A stretch of 64,000 bases of DNA from Micropruina glycogenica (GTDB lineage Bacteria > Actinomycetota > Actinomycetes > Propionibacteriales > Propionibacteriaceae): assembly GCF_039524395.1 (NCBI RefSeq), contig NZ_BAAAGO010000040.1; one strand, 5' to 3'. Shown here in pieces: positions 8,759-18,328 of the stretch. The position numbers were made by a program, and so were the translations under genes. How positions within the stretch are numbered: position 1 is the stretch's first letter; each line of letters opens with the position of its first letter. The notes under the pieces are model-generated. The model made no database searches. It saw only the letters and a program-made list of their open reading frames with translations, and was not told where the DNA came from.

Positions 8759-9367
8759 ATGAATGGAAACCAGCGCCGCGGAGGCGGTGCCGCTGGTGGC
8801 GAGCGTCGTGGCCGCGAGGACCGTCGGGGCAACGCCGCAGCCGGGCAAGAGAAGAGCCAGTACCTCGAGCGCGTCGTGGCCATCAACCGGGTGGCCAAGG
8901 TCGTGCAGGGTGGTCGTCGGTTCAGCTTCACCGCTCTGGTAGTGGTGGGCGATGGCGACGGCACCGTGGGCGTCGGCTACGGCAAGGCCCGTGAGGTGCC
9001 CGCCGCGATCGCCAAGGGCGTCGAAGAGGCCAAGAAGGCGTTCTTCCGCGTGCCCCGCATTCAGGGCACGATCCCGCACCCCGTGCAGGGCGAGAAGGCG
9101 GCCGGCGTGGTCATGCTGCGTCCGGCTTCGCCGGGTACCGGCGTCATCGCCGGCGGCTCGGCCCGTGCGGTGCTCGAATGCGCCGGCGTGCACGACGTGC
9201 TCGCCAAGTCGCTGGGCTCTGACAACGCGATCAACGTGGTGCATGCCACCGTGGCCGCGCTGAAGAGCCTCGAAGAGCCCGAGCAGGTTGCGAAGCGTCG
9301 TGGGCTGTCGGTGGAAGACGTCACCCCGGCCGCGCTGCTGCGCGCTCGTGAGGAGGCGACGCACTGA
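8759..9367 (+). CDS. rpsE: 30S ribosomal protein S5
   Basis: S5, 202 residues, involved in decoding accuracy and helicase activity at mRNA entry. A flexible Gly/Arg-rich N-terminus (about 30 residues) precedes the S5 double-stranded-RNA-like domain (LERVVAINRVAKVVQGGRRF) and the C-terminal SARAVLECAGVHDVLAKSLGS. Its stop shares a base with the rpmD start. Confidence 0.96.
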   Translation: MNGNQRRGGGAAGGERRGREDRRGNAAAGQEKSQYLERVVAINRVAKVVQGGRRFSFTALVVVGDGDGTVGVGYGKAREVPAAIAKGVEEAKKAFFRVPRIQGTIPHPVQGEKAAGVVMLRPASPGTGVIAGGSARAVLECAGVHDVLAKSLGSDNAINVVHATVAALKSLEEPEQVAKRRGLSVEDVTPAALLRAREEATH

Positions 9368-9549
9368 TGACCACGTTCAAGGTGACCCAGGTCAAGTCCG
9401 GCGTGGGTCGTAAGCAGAACCAGCGCGAGACCCTGCGGTCGCTCGGTCTCAAGCGCATCGGTGACTCGGTGGTGATCGAAGACCGTCCCGAGCTCGTCGG
9501 AATGGCCAAGGCGATTCCGCACCTGGTGACCGTCGAGGAGGTCAACTGA
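9367..9549 (+). CDS. rpmD: 50S ribosomal protein L30
   Basis: L30, 60 residues, the normal size. TTFKVTQVKSGVGRKQNQ and RETLRSLGLKRIGDSVV are the family hallmarks. It is coupled to rpsE (TGATG) and one base from rplO. Confidence 0.95.
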   Translation: MTTFKVTQVKSGVGRKQNQRETLRSLGLKRIGDSVVIEDRPELVGMAKAIPHLVTVEEVN

Positions 9550-9550
9550 C

Positions 9551-9997
9551 ATGGCAGCACTGAAACTGCACCACCTGCGCCCGGCCCCGGGCGCGAAGAC
9601 CGACAAGGTTCGGGTGGGTCGTGGTGAGGGCGGCAAGCGCGGCAAGACCGCCGGCCGTGGCACCAAGGGCACCGGAGCGCGCAAGAACACGCCCGAGAAC
9701 TTCGAGGGCGGGCAGATGCCGCTGCACATGCGGCTGCCCAAGCTGCGTGGCTTCAAGAACCCGTTCCGGGTCGAGTACCAGGTGGTCAACGTCGCCAAGC
9801 TGGCGGAACTGTTCCCCGAGGGTGGCGAGGTCGGCGTCGACGACCTGGTCGCCAAGGGCGCGGTCCGCGACGGCCAGTTGGTCAAGGTGCTCGGCAACGG
9901 CGAGCTCTCCGTGGCCCTCACTGTGACCGCGAACGCGTTCTCGGCCTCGGCCAAGAGCAAGATCGAGGCCGCGGGCGGCACCGCCACCCAGCTCTGA
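9551..9997 (+). CDS. rplO: 50S ribosomal protein L15
   Basis: L15, 148 residues, last gene of this transcription block. The Gly/Arg/Lys-rich N-terminal segment KVRVGRGEGGKRGKTAGRG and EGGQMPLHMRLPKLRGF are intact. Unlike most bacteria it is not followed directly by secY: a terminator and a GntR gene intervene. Confidence 0.96.
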   Translation: MAALKLHHLRPAPGAKTDKVRVGRGEGGKRGKTAGRGTKGTGARKNTPENFEGGQMPLHMRLPKLRGFKNPFRVEYQVVNVAKLAELFPEGGEVGVDDLVAKGAVRDGQLVKVLGNGELSVALTVTANAFSASAKSKIEAAGGTATQL

Positions 9998-10011
9998 TCG
10001 CAGAACGCTCG

Positions 10012-10045
10012 AACGGGACGACCTCCGGGTCGTCCCGTTTGTTGT
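10012..10045 (+). terminator. Rho-independent terminator after rplO
   Basis: A perfect 12-bp stem (AACGGGACGACC at 10012-10023 with GGTCGTCCCGTT at 10028-10039) closes a 4-base TCCG loop and runs into TTTGTTG. It ends the rpsJ-rplO transcript 14 bases after the rplO stop. Confidence 0.9.
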
Positions 10046-10089
10046 GCGTGGTCGTGGGAGGGGAGCCGTCCGGGGTGAACGGGGGTTCG

Positions 10090-10105
10090 GCGATCTCGAG
10101 ATCGC
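10090..10105. repeat. 16-bp palindrome, copy 1
   Basis: GCGATCTCGAGATCGC, a perfect self-complementary 16-mer, identical to the copy 89 bp downstream. It could be a pair of operators or a relic of palindromic repeat elements. Confidence 0.6.
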
Positions 10106-10178
10106 TGGGGACTTTCGGGAAGTGCCCGATGATTTCATGTTGCAGCCCGAGATCCTTTCGCTCAGCTGAAAGCACGCA

Positions 10179-10194
10179 GCGATCTCGAGATCGC
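10179..10194. repeat. 16-bp palindrome, copy 2
   Basis: Second identical GCGATCTCGAGATCGC, roughly 210 bp before the GntR-family gene. Confidence 0.6.
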
Positions 10195-10275
10195 CGTCTG
10201 GCACGAAGCAGGCTCGGGACGAAAGCGGGACGGAGCTGACTTTCGTCCCCACCTTCCTGGGACGANCGCTTGGGT

Positions 10276-10308
10276 GGCGCGAGTTGGGGACGGTTCCCAT
10301 CTCGCGCC
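10276..10308. repeat. GGGGACGGTTCC hairpin (repeat family E), copy 1
   Basis: Eight-base arms GGCGCGAG and CTCGCGCC flank TTGGGGACGGTTCCCAT. The GGGGACGGTTCC core recurs inside the flavoprotein gene at 20739-20750, there also between inverted arms. This looks like a REP-type element. Confidence 0.5.
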
Positions 10309-10402
10309 AAGGATGTCTGGACGCACACCGCCGGGGTCACCCTGCGCCAGCAGACGATCGACGCCGCCGCTATTCTGAACTGAACCCACAAAGGACACCC
10401 CC

Positions 10403-11137
10403 ATGGCCTCCGCCCAGTTGCACCAGGCAGCACTCGACGAGATCGGGCAAGAGATCGTCGACGGACGGCACCCGGTCGGCTCGGTGCTCACCCTGGCCGA
10501 CCTCGAGCGGCGCTTCATGGTGTCGCGCACGGTCGCTCGCGAGATCATGCGCATTCTGGAGTCGCTGGGCATGGTGCGCTCGCGCCGTCGGGTGGGCATC
10601 ACGATTCGTTCCCGCACCAACTGGAACGTGCTCGACCCACTGGTGGTGCGCTGGCGGCTGCGCGGCGCCGAACACGACCGGGTGCTGCTCGACGTCACCG
10701 AACTGCGAGCGTCCCTGCAGCCGATGGCGGCCGAACTGGCGGCCCGCAACGCCACGCCCGAGCAGCGGCAGCGGCTGATCGAACTGGCCGACGAGATCGT
10801 GCGCACCAGCCGGCAGGCAGACCGGGGCGCCACCGCTGAGGCAGAACTCGACTTCAACACGCTGCTGCTGCGAGCCACCGCCAACGAACTGTTCGCCGGG
10901 TTCTCAGGCATGGTGCGGCTGGTGCAGCGCCTTGACCCGAAGGTGAGCGTCGAGCCGGGCTTGGTGTGGGCCGAGCGCTACCGGCGCATCGCGGGGGCGA
11001 TCGCCGCCGGTGACGGCGAAACGGCGCGCATCGCGTCCAGGGCCCAGGTGGCTCAGGGTCTGGCCGCCATGGCCGCCCGGGTTGGGCCGCGCCCGTCGCT
11101 GGCCGAGGCGCCGAGCACCGACGACTGGTCGGTTTAG
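10403..11137 (+). CDS. GntR/FadR-family transcriptional regulator
   Basis: A 244-residue regulator with an N-terminal winged helix (IVDGRHPVGSVLTLADLERR then FMVSRTVAREIMRILESLG at about residues 15-55) and a C-terminal all-helical FCD-type effector domain. AAAGGA lies 6 bases before the ATG. FCD-type members usually sense sugar acids or organic acids. The ligand is unknown here, and the neighbours are ribosomal or secretion genes, so target genes probably lie elsewhere. It sits between rplO and secY, where these two are normally adjacent. Confidence 0.88.
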   Translation: MASAQLHQAALDEIGQEIVDGRHPVGSVLTLADLERRFMVSRTVAREIMRILESLGMVRSRRRVGITIRSRTNWNVLDPLVVRWRLRGAEHDRVLLDVTELRASLQPMAAELAARNATPEQRQRLIELADEIVRTSRQADRGATAEAELDFNTLLLRATANELFAGFSGMVRLVQRLDPKVSVEPGLVWAERYRRIAGAIAAGDGETARIASRAQVAQGLAAMAARVGPRPSLAEAPSTDDWSV

Positions 11138-11181
11138 TGGCACCCCTGAGGGCGCGCGAAAAGCCGACGCCGAGAACTTGG

Positions 11182-11187
11182 TAGAGT
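11182..11187 (+). promoter_or_regulatory. Candidate -10 for secY-adk-map
   Basis: TAGAGT lies 58 bases before the secY ATG, followed by a short leader. No convincing -35 is visible. Because gntR separates secY from the ribosomal operon, a promoter is expected here. Confidence 0.35.
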
Positions 11188-11245
11188 TTCCCAGGTTGTG
11201 CGCGGTTCTCGCGTGCGAGCACCACATGTGAGGAGTACTGGTCGG

Positions 11246-12556
<1,311 letters not shown>

Positions 12557-12576
12557 CTCACGGGCGAGGGGCTCGA

Positions 12577-13152
12577 ATGCGACTGTTGATCATGGGCCCG
12601 CCCGGCGCGGGCAAGGGAACCCAGGCCGCCATCATCGGCGAGCACTACGGCATTCCCGCGATCTCCACCGGCAACATCTTTCGGCTGGCGATCACCAATC
12701 GCACCAAGCTCGGTGAGCGCATCAAGCGCATCATCGCCGATGGGGGCTACGTGCCCGACAGCCTCAGCGTCCAGGTGGTCGTCGATCGGCTCAAAGAAGA
12801 AGATGCCAAGGGCGGCTGGTTGCTGGACGGATTTCCGCGCACCCTCGGTCAGGTCCAGGCGTTGGACGAGGAACTGGACGCGCACGGCTTCACGCTCAAG
12901 GCGGTCGTCTCACTGACCGCCGACGAGGATGCGATCGTCGACCGCATGCTGAAGCGCGCCGAGATCGAGGGCCGTCCGGACGACAACGAAGAGACCATCC
13001 GCCACCGGATGGAGGTCTACCACGAGCAGACCGACCCGCTGCTGGACGTGTACCGCACGCGCGGCCTCCTGATCGAGGTGGACGGCATGGGCACCGTGGA
13101 CGAGGTGTCGCAGCGCGTGCTGGGGGCGCTGGCCGAGCGCCTCGGGCGCTGA
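12577..13152 (+). CDS. adk: Adenylate kinase
   Basis: Interconverts ATP + AMP and 2 ADP in the cytoplasm. The P-loop GPPGAGKGTQAA lies at residues 7-18, the DGFPRTLGQ AMP/ATP-binding motif near 85. At 191 residues it is the short-lid form without the zinc lid cysteines, usual for actinobacteria. Gene order secY-adk-map is typical. Confidence 0.96.
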   Translation: MRLLIMGPPGAGKGTQAAIIGEHYGIPAISTGNIFRLAITNRTKLGERIKRIIADGGYVPDSLSVQVVVDRLKEEDAKGGWLLDGFPRTLGQVQALDEELDAHGFTLKAVVSLTADEDAIVDRMLKRAEIEGRPDDNEETIRHRMEVYHEQTDPLLDVYRTRGLLIEVDGMGTVDEVSQRVLGALAERLGR

Positions 13153-13155
13153 CGC

Positions 13156-13992
13156 GTGGCCGTCGGTATTGAGATCAAGAAGCCCGAGCAGATCCTCGTC
13201 ATGAGGCGTGCCGGGCTCGTTGTGGCGCGCACGCTCGCGGCGCTGCGCGACGTGGCCCGCGCCGGCCTGACCACCGGCGACCTCGATCGACTGGCCCGTG
13301 ACCTGCTGGCCGAGCAGGGGGCCACCTCGTCGTTTCTGAACTACGGTGCGGGTTTCGGGGTGCCGCCGTTTCCGGCGGTGACCTGCATTTCGGTGAACGA
13401 CGAGATCGTGCACGGCATCCCGGGCGAACGGGTACTGCAGCCCGGTGACCTGGTGTCGGTCGACTTCGGTGCGATCGTCGACGGCTGGCACGGCGACGCC
13501 GCGGTGAGCTTCGTGATCGGCGAGCCGCGACCCGACGACGCACAACTCAGCGAGGTGACCCGTCAGTCGATGTGGCAGGGCATCGCGGCGATGCGCATCG
13601 GTGGCCGCATCGGTGACATCTCGGCCGCCATCGAGGGCTACGTGAGGCGGCAGCCGCGACGCTACGGCGTCGTCCGCGAGTTCACCGGGCACGGCATCGG
13701 CTCGGCCATGCACCAAGACCCCGACGTGCCCAACTACGGCAAGCGCGGGCGCGGACCCTTGCTGGTGCAGGGCATGTGCCTGGCGATCGAGCCCATGCTC
13801 ACCCTGGGCGGAGATTCCACCGTCACCCTCGACGACGACTGGACGGTGGCCACCCGCGACCGCAGCCGCGCCGCCCATTGGGAGAACACCGTGGCGATCA
13901 CCCGCAACGGCTTGTGGGTGCTGACCGCTGAGGACGGCGGCGAGGCCGAGCTGACGGCGCTCGGCGCCAAGTTCGGGCCGCTGGGCGACTGA
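13156..13992 (+). CDS. map: Methionine aminopeptidase, type I
   Basis: Removes the initiator methionine from nascent proteins. Metal ligands are visible: DFGAIVDGWHGDAAVSF (two aspartates), FTGHGIGSAMH (histidine), and glutamates in AIEPMLTLG and WENTVAI. The 278 residues start at GTG, 3 bases after adk. In most bacteria infA and the alpha operon follow; here the next gene is on the other strand. Confidence 0.95.
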   Translation: MAVGIEIKKPEQILVMRRAGLVVARTLAALRDVARAGLTTGDLDRLARDLLAEQGATSSFLNYGAGFGVPPFPAVTCISVNDEIVHGIPGERVLQPGDLVSVDFGAIVDGWHGDAAVSFVIGEPRPDDAQLSEVTRQSMWQGIAAMRIGGRIGDISAAIEGYVRRQPRRYGVVREFTGHGIGSAMHQDPDVPNYGKRGRGPLLVQGMCLAIEPMLTLGGDSTVTLDDDWTVATRDRSRAAHWENTVAITRNGLWVLTAEDGGEAELTALGAKFGPLGD

Positions 13993-14000
13993 CCGTCGTT

Positions 14001-14019
14001 GGTCGAGCTTATCGAGACC
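14001..14019. repeat. Family A repeat GGTCGAGC-TGTCGAGACC, at map/ctlX junction
   Basis: A 19-bp copy with one change from GGTCGAGCTTGTCGAGACC, an imperfect palindrome, lying between two convergent genes 31 bases apart. Such placement suits a bidirectional terminator, although no T tract follows. Confidence 0.7.
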
Positions 14020-14023
14020 TCGC

Positions 14024-14956
14024 TCAGCGCGGCGTGAGGTGAACGCCGGCGATCATGCAGCGCACCGAGCCCCCCGCGTACTCGATGGTCGGCACGGTGA
14101 GCGGCAGCAGGGTCGCCGACTGTTCGATCACCGCTCGCTGCTCATCGGTCAGGGCCGCTGCGGCGCGCTGCGACAGGGCCAGTAGCCGTCCGGACGAGCC
14201 GGTCAGCTCGATGGTGTTACCGGCGAAGTCGGCGACCTGGCCGAAGGTCAGGTCGAGCACGGTGCGTCCGCTGTCGGCCAGTCGCCGGGCCACCTCGTCG
14301 CGCCGCCGTTCGTCGCTGATCGCGGCCAGGCACACCAGCGCGTACTCCGACGCGATGCCCATCAGCACGTTCGTGTGGTAGATCGGACGGCCGTCGGGCC
14401 CGGCGGTCGGAAACGCCATCGGCTCGTATCCGAAGGCGGTGCAGAAACGTTCCAGGATCACCGGATCGGCTCGAAACGAGTTGGCCACGTAGGCGACCCG
14501 CTCCAGGTGGTCGAGCACCATGGCGCCGGTGCCTTCGAGAAACAGGTTGTCGTACTCGAGCCCCGAATAGTCGATCACCTCTTGCACCCGGTAGGTGCTC
14601 TTGAGCAACTCGATCACGTCGGCGCGGCGCTCGCGGCGCCGGTTGGGGGCGAACATCGGGTAGATGGCGATGCGGCCGCCGTGGTGGGTCGAGAACCAGT
14701 TGTTGGGAAACACCGAATCGGGGGTGTCGAGTTGGCCGAAGTCGTCGAACACGTGCACGGTCACGCCGGCCCCGGTGAGCGCCTCGACGCAGCCGTCGAA
14801 CTCGTCGCGGGCCATGGCCGCGATGCGGTCGTCGCTCAGGGTCAGGTCAGCGGGCGACTGAAAGGCATTGTCGGCCAGGGTCTCGGAGTTGACCCGAAAC
14901 CGATGCGGACGCACCATCACCACTGCCGTCGGCGCCTGCACGTGCCGGAAATTCAT
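14024..14956 (-). CDS. ctlX: Citrulline/arginine-type hydrolase, CtlX-like (amidinotransferase fold)
   Basis: A 310-residue member of the guanidino-group-modifying superfamily. Landmarks are VFPNNWFSTHHGGR near residue 85, FLEGTGAMVLDH near 140, YHTNVLMGI near 190 and a C-terminal GGSVRCMIAGVH that carries the nucleophilic cysteine. CtlX proteins hydrolyse citrulline to ornithine, ammonia and CO2; arginine deiminase or dimethylargininase activity cannot be excluded. AGAGGGGAA precedes the ATG, and TAGACT (complement of 14982-14987) is a likely -10. It is a single gene divergent from a DUF2087 gene. Confidence 0.82.
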   Translation of the reverse strand: MNFRHVQAPTAVVMVRPHRFRVNSETLADNAFQSPADLTLSDDRIAAMARDEFDGCVEALTGAGVTVHVFDDFGQLDTPDSVFPNNWFSTHHGGRIAIYPMFAPNRRRERRADVIELLKSTYRVQEVIDYSGLEYDNLFLEGTGAMVLDHLERVAYVANSFRADPVILERFCTAFGYEPMAFPTAGPDGRPIYHTNVLMGIASEYALVCLAAISDERRRDEVARRLADSGRTVLDLTFGQVADFAGNTIELTGSSGRLLALSQRAAAALTDEQRAVIEQSATLLPLTVPTIEYAGGSVRCMIAGVHLTPR

Positions 14957-14994
14957 GCGGTTCCCCTCTGATCCGGCGCACAGTCTATGACGTG

Positions 14995-15016
14995 CTGCCA
15001 GCGCCGGCGCTGGCAG
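14995..15016. promoter_or_regulatory. 22-bp perfect palindrome between ctlX and the DUF2087 gene
   Basis: CTGCCAGCGCC followed directly by its reverse complement. It covers the expected -35 zone of ctlX and ends 9 bases before the divergent ATG, so it could be a shared operator. No neighbouring gene is an obvious cognate regulator except the DUF2087 protein itself. Confidence 0.5.
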
Positions 15017-15025
15017 GATGGGCGC

Positions 15026-15538
15026 ATGTCAGAGCCGCCGCACTGGCGCCGGGTGGCCGCCACCCTGGCCGACCCGGACCGTCGCCTGTTGTACGCCCGC
15101 CTGGTGCTCGCGGGGCCGGACGAGCCCCTGCGCCTGGACGACCTCGACGCGGCCGACCGGCGTCGGCTGACCGCGCTCACCGGTGCCGGGCTCGCCGTGG
15201 TGGACGACGGCGTCGTGCGCGCCGGCGACCCGTTCAGCGCCCTGTTGCAGGCCCGTCCGGTGCAGCGGGCGACCGGAGCCGAGCGCTTTCTCACCGGCGG
15301 ACGGCTCGGCGTGCTGCCCCGCACCCAACGCGACCGGCAGGAAGTGCTCGGCTGGCTGGTCGAGCGGGCCGTGCACGACACCGAGCTGCTCGACGAGAAA
15401 GAGCTCACCCGGCGGCTCGCTGCCCTGGCCGACGACCCCGTCGCCCTGCGCCGGTACCTGGTGGACGCCGGCGAGCTGCACCGTGACCCCGATGGCCGCA
15501 ACTACCGCCGCGGATCGTCCGGAAGCGACCCGGCCTGA
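15026..15538 (+). CDS. DUF2087 domain protein
   Basis: A 170-residue protein. Residues 1-90 look like a degenerate helix-turn-helix (LDDLDAADRRRLTALTGAGL). The C-terminal part, from GGRLGVLPRTQRDRQEVLGWLVERAV to VDAGELHRDPDGRNYRR, matches DUF2087, a small domain often fused to HTH regulators. The function is not established, and a DNA-binding regulatory role is an inference. It may control the divergent ctlX through the palindrome at its start. Confidence 0.75.
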   Translation: MSEPPHWRRVAATLADPDRRLLYARLVLAGPDEPLRLDDLDAADRRRLTALTGAGLAVVDDGVVRAGDPFSALLQARPVQRATGAERFLTGGRLGVLPRTQRDRQEVLGWLVERAVHDTELLDEKELTRRLAALADDPVALRRYLVDAGELHRDPDGRNYRRGSSGSDPA

Positions 15539-15742
15539 CGGCTCCGCCGAGCCCACGGGTCAACGGCGTGATCAACACCAGCGAGAACAACTCCTGACCG
15601 AGCTATGCCCCGTGCCGGCTGGATTTCTGACTTCGTACGGGTGACTCGCACCAGATCGCTCCCGGCTCCGCGTGTCGTGCGCGGTCGCCCGTGGACTTCA
15701 GACTCCTGGCCCGTTCGATACCGGCGTGAAACAAAACGGCAA

Positions 15743-15748
15743 TACCCT
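15743..15748 (+). promoter_or_regulatory. -10 element for a leaderless ATP-grasp transcript
   Basis: TACCCT ends 7 bases before the GTG at 15756, so transcription would begin at the start codon. No Shine-Dalgarno sequence is present upstream. Confidence 0.5.
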
Positions 15749-15755
15749 GACCCCC

Positions 15756-17402
15756 GTGAGTGAACTTTTCTCGGACTATCAGGCCTCGGGGCCCGCGTTC
15801 GACGAGATGATCTCGGACGAGGGCGTCCGGGCTGCCTACTCAGCAGCATTGCGACAGTTGGGCAAGCTCGAAGCGGACGAGGTACGCGGCCGCGCCGACT
15901 ATCTCAAGAGCACCTATCTCGACCAGGGCGTCACCTTCGACATCGGCGGCGAGGAGCGTCCGTTCCCGCTCGACATCGTGCCGCGCATTCTGATGGCCGA
16001 TGAGTGGGCGGTGATCGAGGCCGGCGTCGCCCAGCGCGTCCGGGCCCTCGAGGCGTTTCTCGCCGACGTCTACAGCTACGGCAAGGTGTTCGACGACGGC
16101 GTGATTCCGCGCCGCGTGGTGGTCAGCTCGCCGCACTTCCACCGGGTGATGCACGGGGTGGTACCGCCCAACGGGGTGCGGGTGCACGTGTCGGGCATCG
16201 ACCTGATTCGCGACAACGAGGGCACCTTCCGGGTGCTCGAAGACAACGTGCGGGTGCCGTCCGGGGTGTCGTACGTGATGACCAACCGGCGGGCGATGTT
16301 CTCGGCGCTGCCCGAGGTGACCAGCCGGCACCGCATCAGGCCGGTCGAGCAGTACCCGCTGCAACTGCTGGCGGCCCTGCGCGCCGCTGCCCCGCACGGC
16401 ATCAGCGACCCGACCGTGGTGGTGCTCACCCCGGGCGTCTACAACTCCGCCTACTTCGAGCACGCGCTGCTGGCCCGCATGATGGGCGTCGAGCTGGTCG
16501 AGGGCCGCGACCTGGTGTGCCACGGCGGCCGGGTCTCGATTCGCACCACCCAGGGGCTGCGGCCGGTGCACGTGATCTACCGGCGGCTCGACGACGAGTT
16601 CCTCGACCCGGCCACCTTCCGCGCCGACTCGATGCTGGGGTGCGCGGGGCTGATCAACGCGGTGCGCGCGGGCAACGTGACGCTCGCCAACTGCGTGGGC
16701 AACGGAGTGGCCGACGACAAGCTGATCTACACCTACGTGCCCAACCTGATTCGCTACTACTTGAGCGAAGAGCCGATCATTCCCGGCGTCGACACCTGGC
16801 GCATGGAAGACCCCGACAGCCGTGAAGAGGTGCTCGACCGGTTGGACGAACTGGTGCTCAAGCCCGTGGACGGCTCCGGCGGCAAGGGCATCGTGATCGG
16901 CCCGGCCGCCAGCCAGCGCAAGCTCGACAAGCTGCGCCACGACGTGCTGGCCAACCCGCGCGGCTGGATCGCGCAGCCGGTCGTCCAGCTCTCGACGGTG
17001 CCGACCATGATCGACGGCAAGATGCGGCCGCGGCACGTCGACCTGCGACCCTTCGCGGTGAACAGCGGCAGCGGCATCTACGTGCTGCCCGGCGGCCTGA
17101 CCCGGGTGGCGCTGCCCGAGGGCGAGCTGATCGTGAACAGCTCGCAGGGCGGCGGCTCGAAAGACACCTGGGTGCTGGCCCGCGACGGCGTGCGTGGACA
17201 GCGCAAGAAGACCCGTCCTCAGGTGGCGCCCATCGGCGTTCCGTTGGTCGACATCGGCGACGAGAGCATTGCGCAGCAGCAGGAGCAACAACAGCAGACC
17301 CGGCTGGACGCTCCGCCGGTCGAGCCTGTCGAGCCCCCCGGCCATGGGGTGCCGGCCGGATCGGGCAACGTCGCACCCGAACGGAGCGTGGCCTCATGCT
17401 GA
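15756..17402 (+). CDS. Circularly permuted ATP-grasp type 2 protein
   Basis: A 548-residue ligase-like protein. The N-terminal CP-ATP-grasp region runs from residue 1 to about 330 (RVLEDNVRVPSGVSYVMTNR, NGVADDKLIYTYVPNLIRYY) and the permuted ATP-grasp core follows (LDELVLKPVDGSGGKGIVIGP, MRPRHVDLRPF, LTRVALPEG, NSSQGGGSKDTWVL). The family is predicted to form amide bonds; its substrate is unknown. The last 40 or so residues are unusual: a glutamine-rich run (AQQQEQQQQTRLDAP) and VEPVEPPG encoded by a family A repeat (17318-17336). An upstream in-frame GTG at 15726 is an alternative start. It overlaps the next gene. Confidence 0.85.
   Translation: MSELFSDYQASGPAFDEMISDEGVRAAYSAALRQLGKLEADEVRGRADYLKSTYLDQGVTFDIGGEERPFPLDIVPRILMADEWAVIEAGVAQRVRALEAFLADVYSYGKVFDDGVIPRRVVVSSPHFHRVMHGVVPPNGVRVHVSGIDLIRDNEGTFRVLEDNVRVPSGVSYVMTNRRAMFSALPEVTSRHRIRPVEQYPLQLLAALRAAAPHGISDPTVVVLTPGVYNSAYFEHALLARMMGVELVEGRDLVCHGGRVSIRTTQGLRPVHVIYRRLDDEFLDPATFRADSMLGCAGLINAVRAGNVTLANCVGNGVADDKLIYTYVPNLIRYYLSEEPIIPGVDTWRMEDPDSREEVLDRLDELVLKPVDGSGGKGIVIGPAASQRKLDKLRHDVLANPRGWIAQPVVQLSTVPTMIDGKMRPRHVDLRPFAVNSGSGIYVLPGGLTRVALPEGELIVNSSQGGGSKDTWVLARDGVRGQRKKTRPQVAPIGVPLVDIGDESIAQQQEQQQQTRLDAPPVEPVEPPGHGVPAGSGNVAPERSVASC
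17318..17336. repeat. Family A repeat inside the ATP-grasp coding tail
   Basis: GGTCGAGCCTGTCGAGCCC lies in frame near the 3' end and encodes VEPVEP. It differs slightly from the intergenic copies. Confidence 0.6.
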
Positions 17403-18328
17403 GCCGCATCGCCGAGTCGCTGTTCTGGATCGGTCGCTACCTGGAGAGGGCCGAAGACACCTGCCGCATCGTCGAGGTGCACCTGCAGTTGCTGCTCGAT
17501 GACCCCACCGTCGATCAAGAGGCTGCGGGCCTGTCGCTGCTCGAGGTGATGGGATACCCGCCGCCGGAGGGCCGCACCGCCGATGCGCAGTACGTGCTCA
17601 CCGCGCTGTGCTACGACGACGACGCCCCCGCCTCGGTGGCCACCGCCCTGGGCGGCGCGCGCGAGTCGGCCCGCCGGGCCCGCGAAACGGTCAGCACCGA
17701 GATGTGGGAGTCGATCAACACCACCTGGAACGCGGTGCGTGGCGGACGGCTGCAGCGCATGCGGCCGGCCACGGCGTTCAAGTTCATCAGAGAACGGTGC
17801 GCGGTCATCTCGGGCACCGCCGACTCGACCATGAGCCACGACGAGGGCTGGCACTTCCTGGTGCTGGGCCGCTCGATCGAGCGGGCCGACATGACCGCCC
17901 GGCTGATTCAGTCGGCGTCCATCACGTCGGGCTCGCAGAGCGCCTGGAACAACGTGCTGCGCGGCTGCGGCGCCCACCATGCGTTCGTGCGCACCTACGG
18001 CGGCGTCACCACCGATCGCGACGCCGCCGAGTTTCTGCTGCTCGACCGGCTGTTTCCGCGTTCGCTGGTGCACACCCTCACCGCGGCCGAGCAGGCGCTG
18101 GCCGAGTTGGGCCAGACCGAACGCCGGGCCGGCATCGAAGACGACGCGCAGCGGTTGCTGGGCACGGCCCGGGCGGCACTCGAGTACCGTCCGCCGGGCG
18201 AGGTGCTGTTCGACCTGCCGAGCCGCATGGCAGACCTGCAGTGGGTGTGCAACCAGGCCAGCACGGCCATCAGCCAGCGCTACTTCGAGGGGGCCACGGC
18301 GGCCGTGTGGCGGGGAGGCGAACAGTGA
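17396..18328 (+). CDS. Alpha-E domain protein (DUF403)
   Basis: A 310-residue all-helical protein starting MLSRIAESLFWIGRYLERAEDTCR, with RSIERADMTARLIQ near residue 160. Alpha-E proteins almost always occur with CP-ATP-grasp and transglutaminase-like genes, and may act together in a peptide-tagging or peptide-synthesis system; this is a genomic-context prediction. The start overlaps the preceding gene by 7 bases, and the stop overlaps the next GTG (GTGA). Confidence 0.88.
   Translation: MLSRIAESLFWIGRYLERAEDTCRIVEVHLQLLLDDPTVDQEAAGLSLLEVMGYPPPEGRTADAQYVLTALCYDDDAPASVATALGGARESARRARETVSTEMWESINTTWNAVRGGRLQRMRPATAFKFIRERCAVISGTADSTMSHDEGWHFLVLGRSIERADMTARLIQSASITSGSQSAWNNVLRGCGAHHAFVRTYGGVTTDRDAAEFLLLDRLFPRSLVHTLTAAEQALAELGQTERRAGIEDDAQRLLGTARAALEYRPPGEVLFDLPSRMADLQWVCNQASTAISQRYFEGATAAVWRGGEQ

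Larger units (their letters stand above)
10046..10402. repeat. Gene-free spacer with palindromes between rplO and gntR
   Basis: These 357 bases carry no credible gene. They hold two copies of the 16-bp perfect palindrome GCGATCTCGAGATCGC (10090-10105 and 10179-10194), a hairpin with GGCGCGAG/CTCGCGCC arms around GGGGACGGTTCC (10276-10308), one undetermined base (N at 10266), and a possible -10 TATTCT at 10371-10376 serving gntR. Confidence 0.6.

Noticed and set aside
10039..10239. 66-codon frame after rplO
   Set aside because: Begins in the terminator, no RBS, and runs through palindromes.
15840..17345. 501-codon minus-strand frame opposite the ATP-grasp gene
   Set aside because: Antisense shadow with no domain signature.
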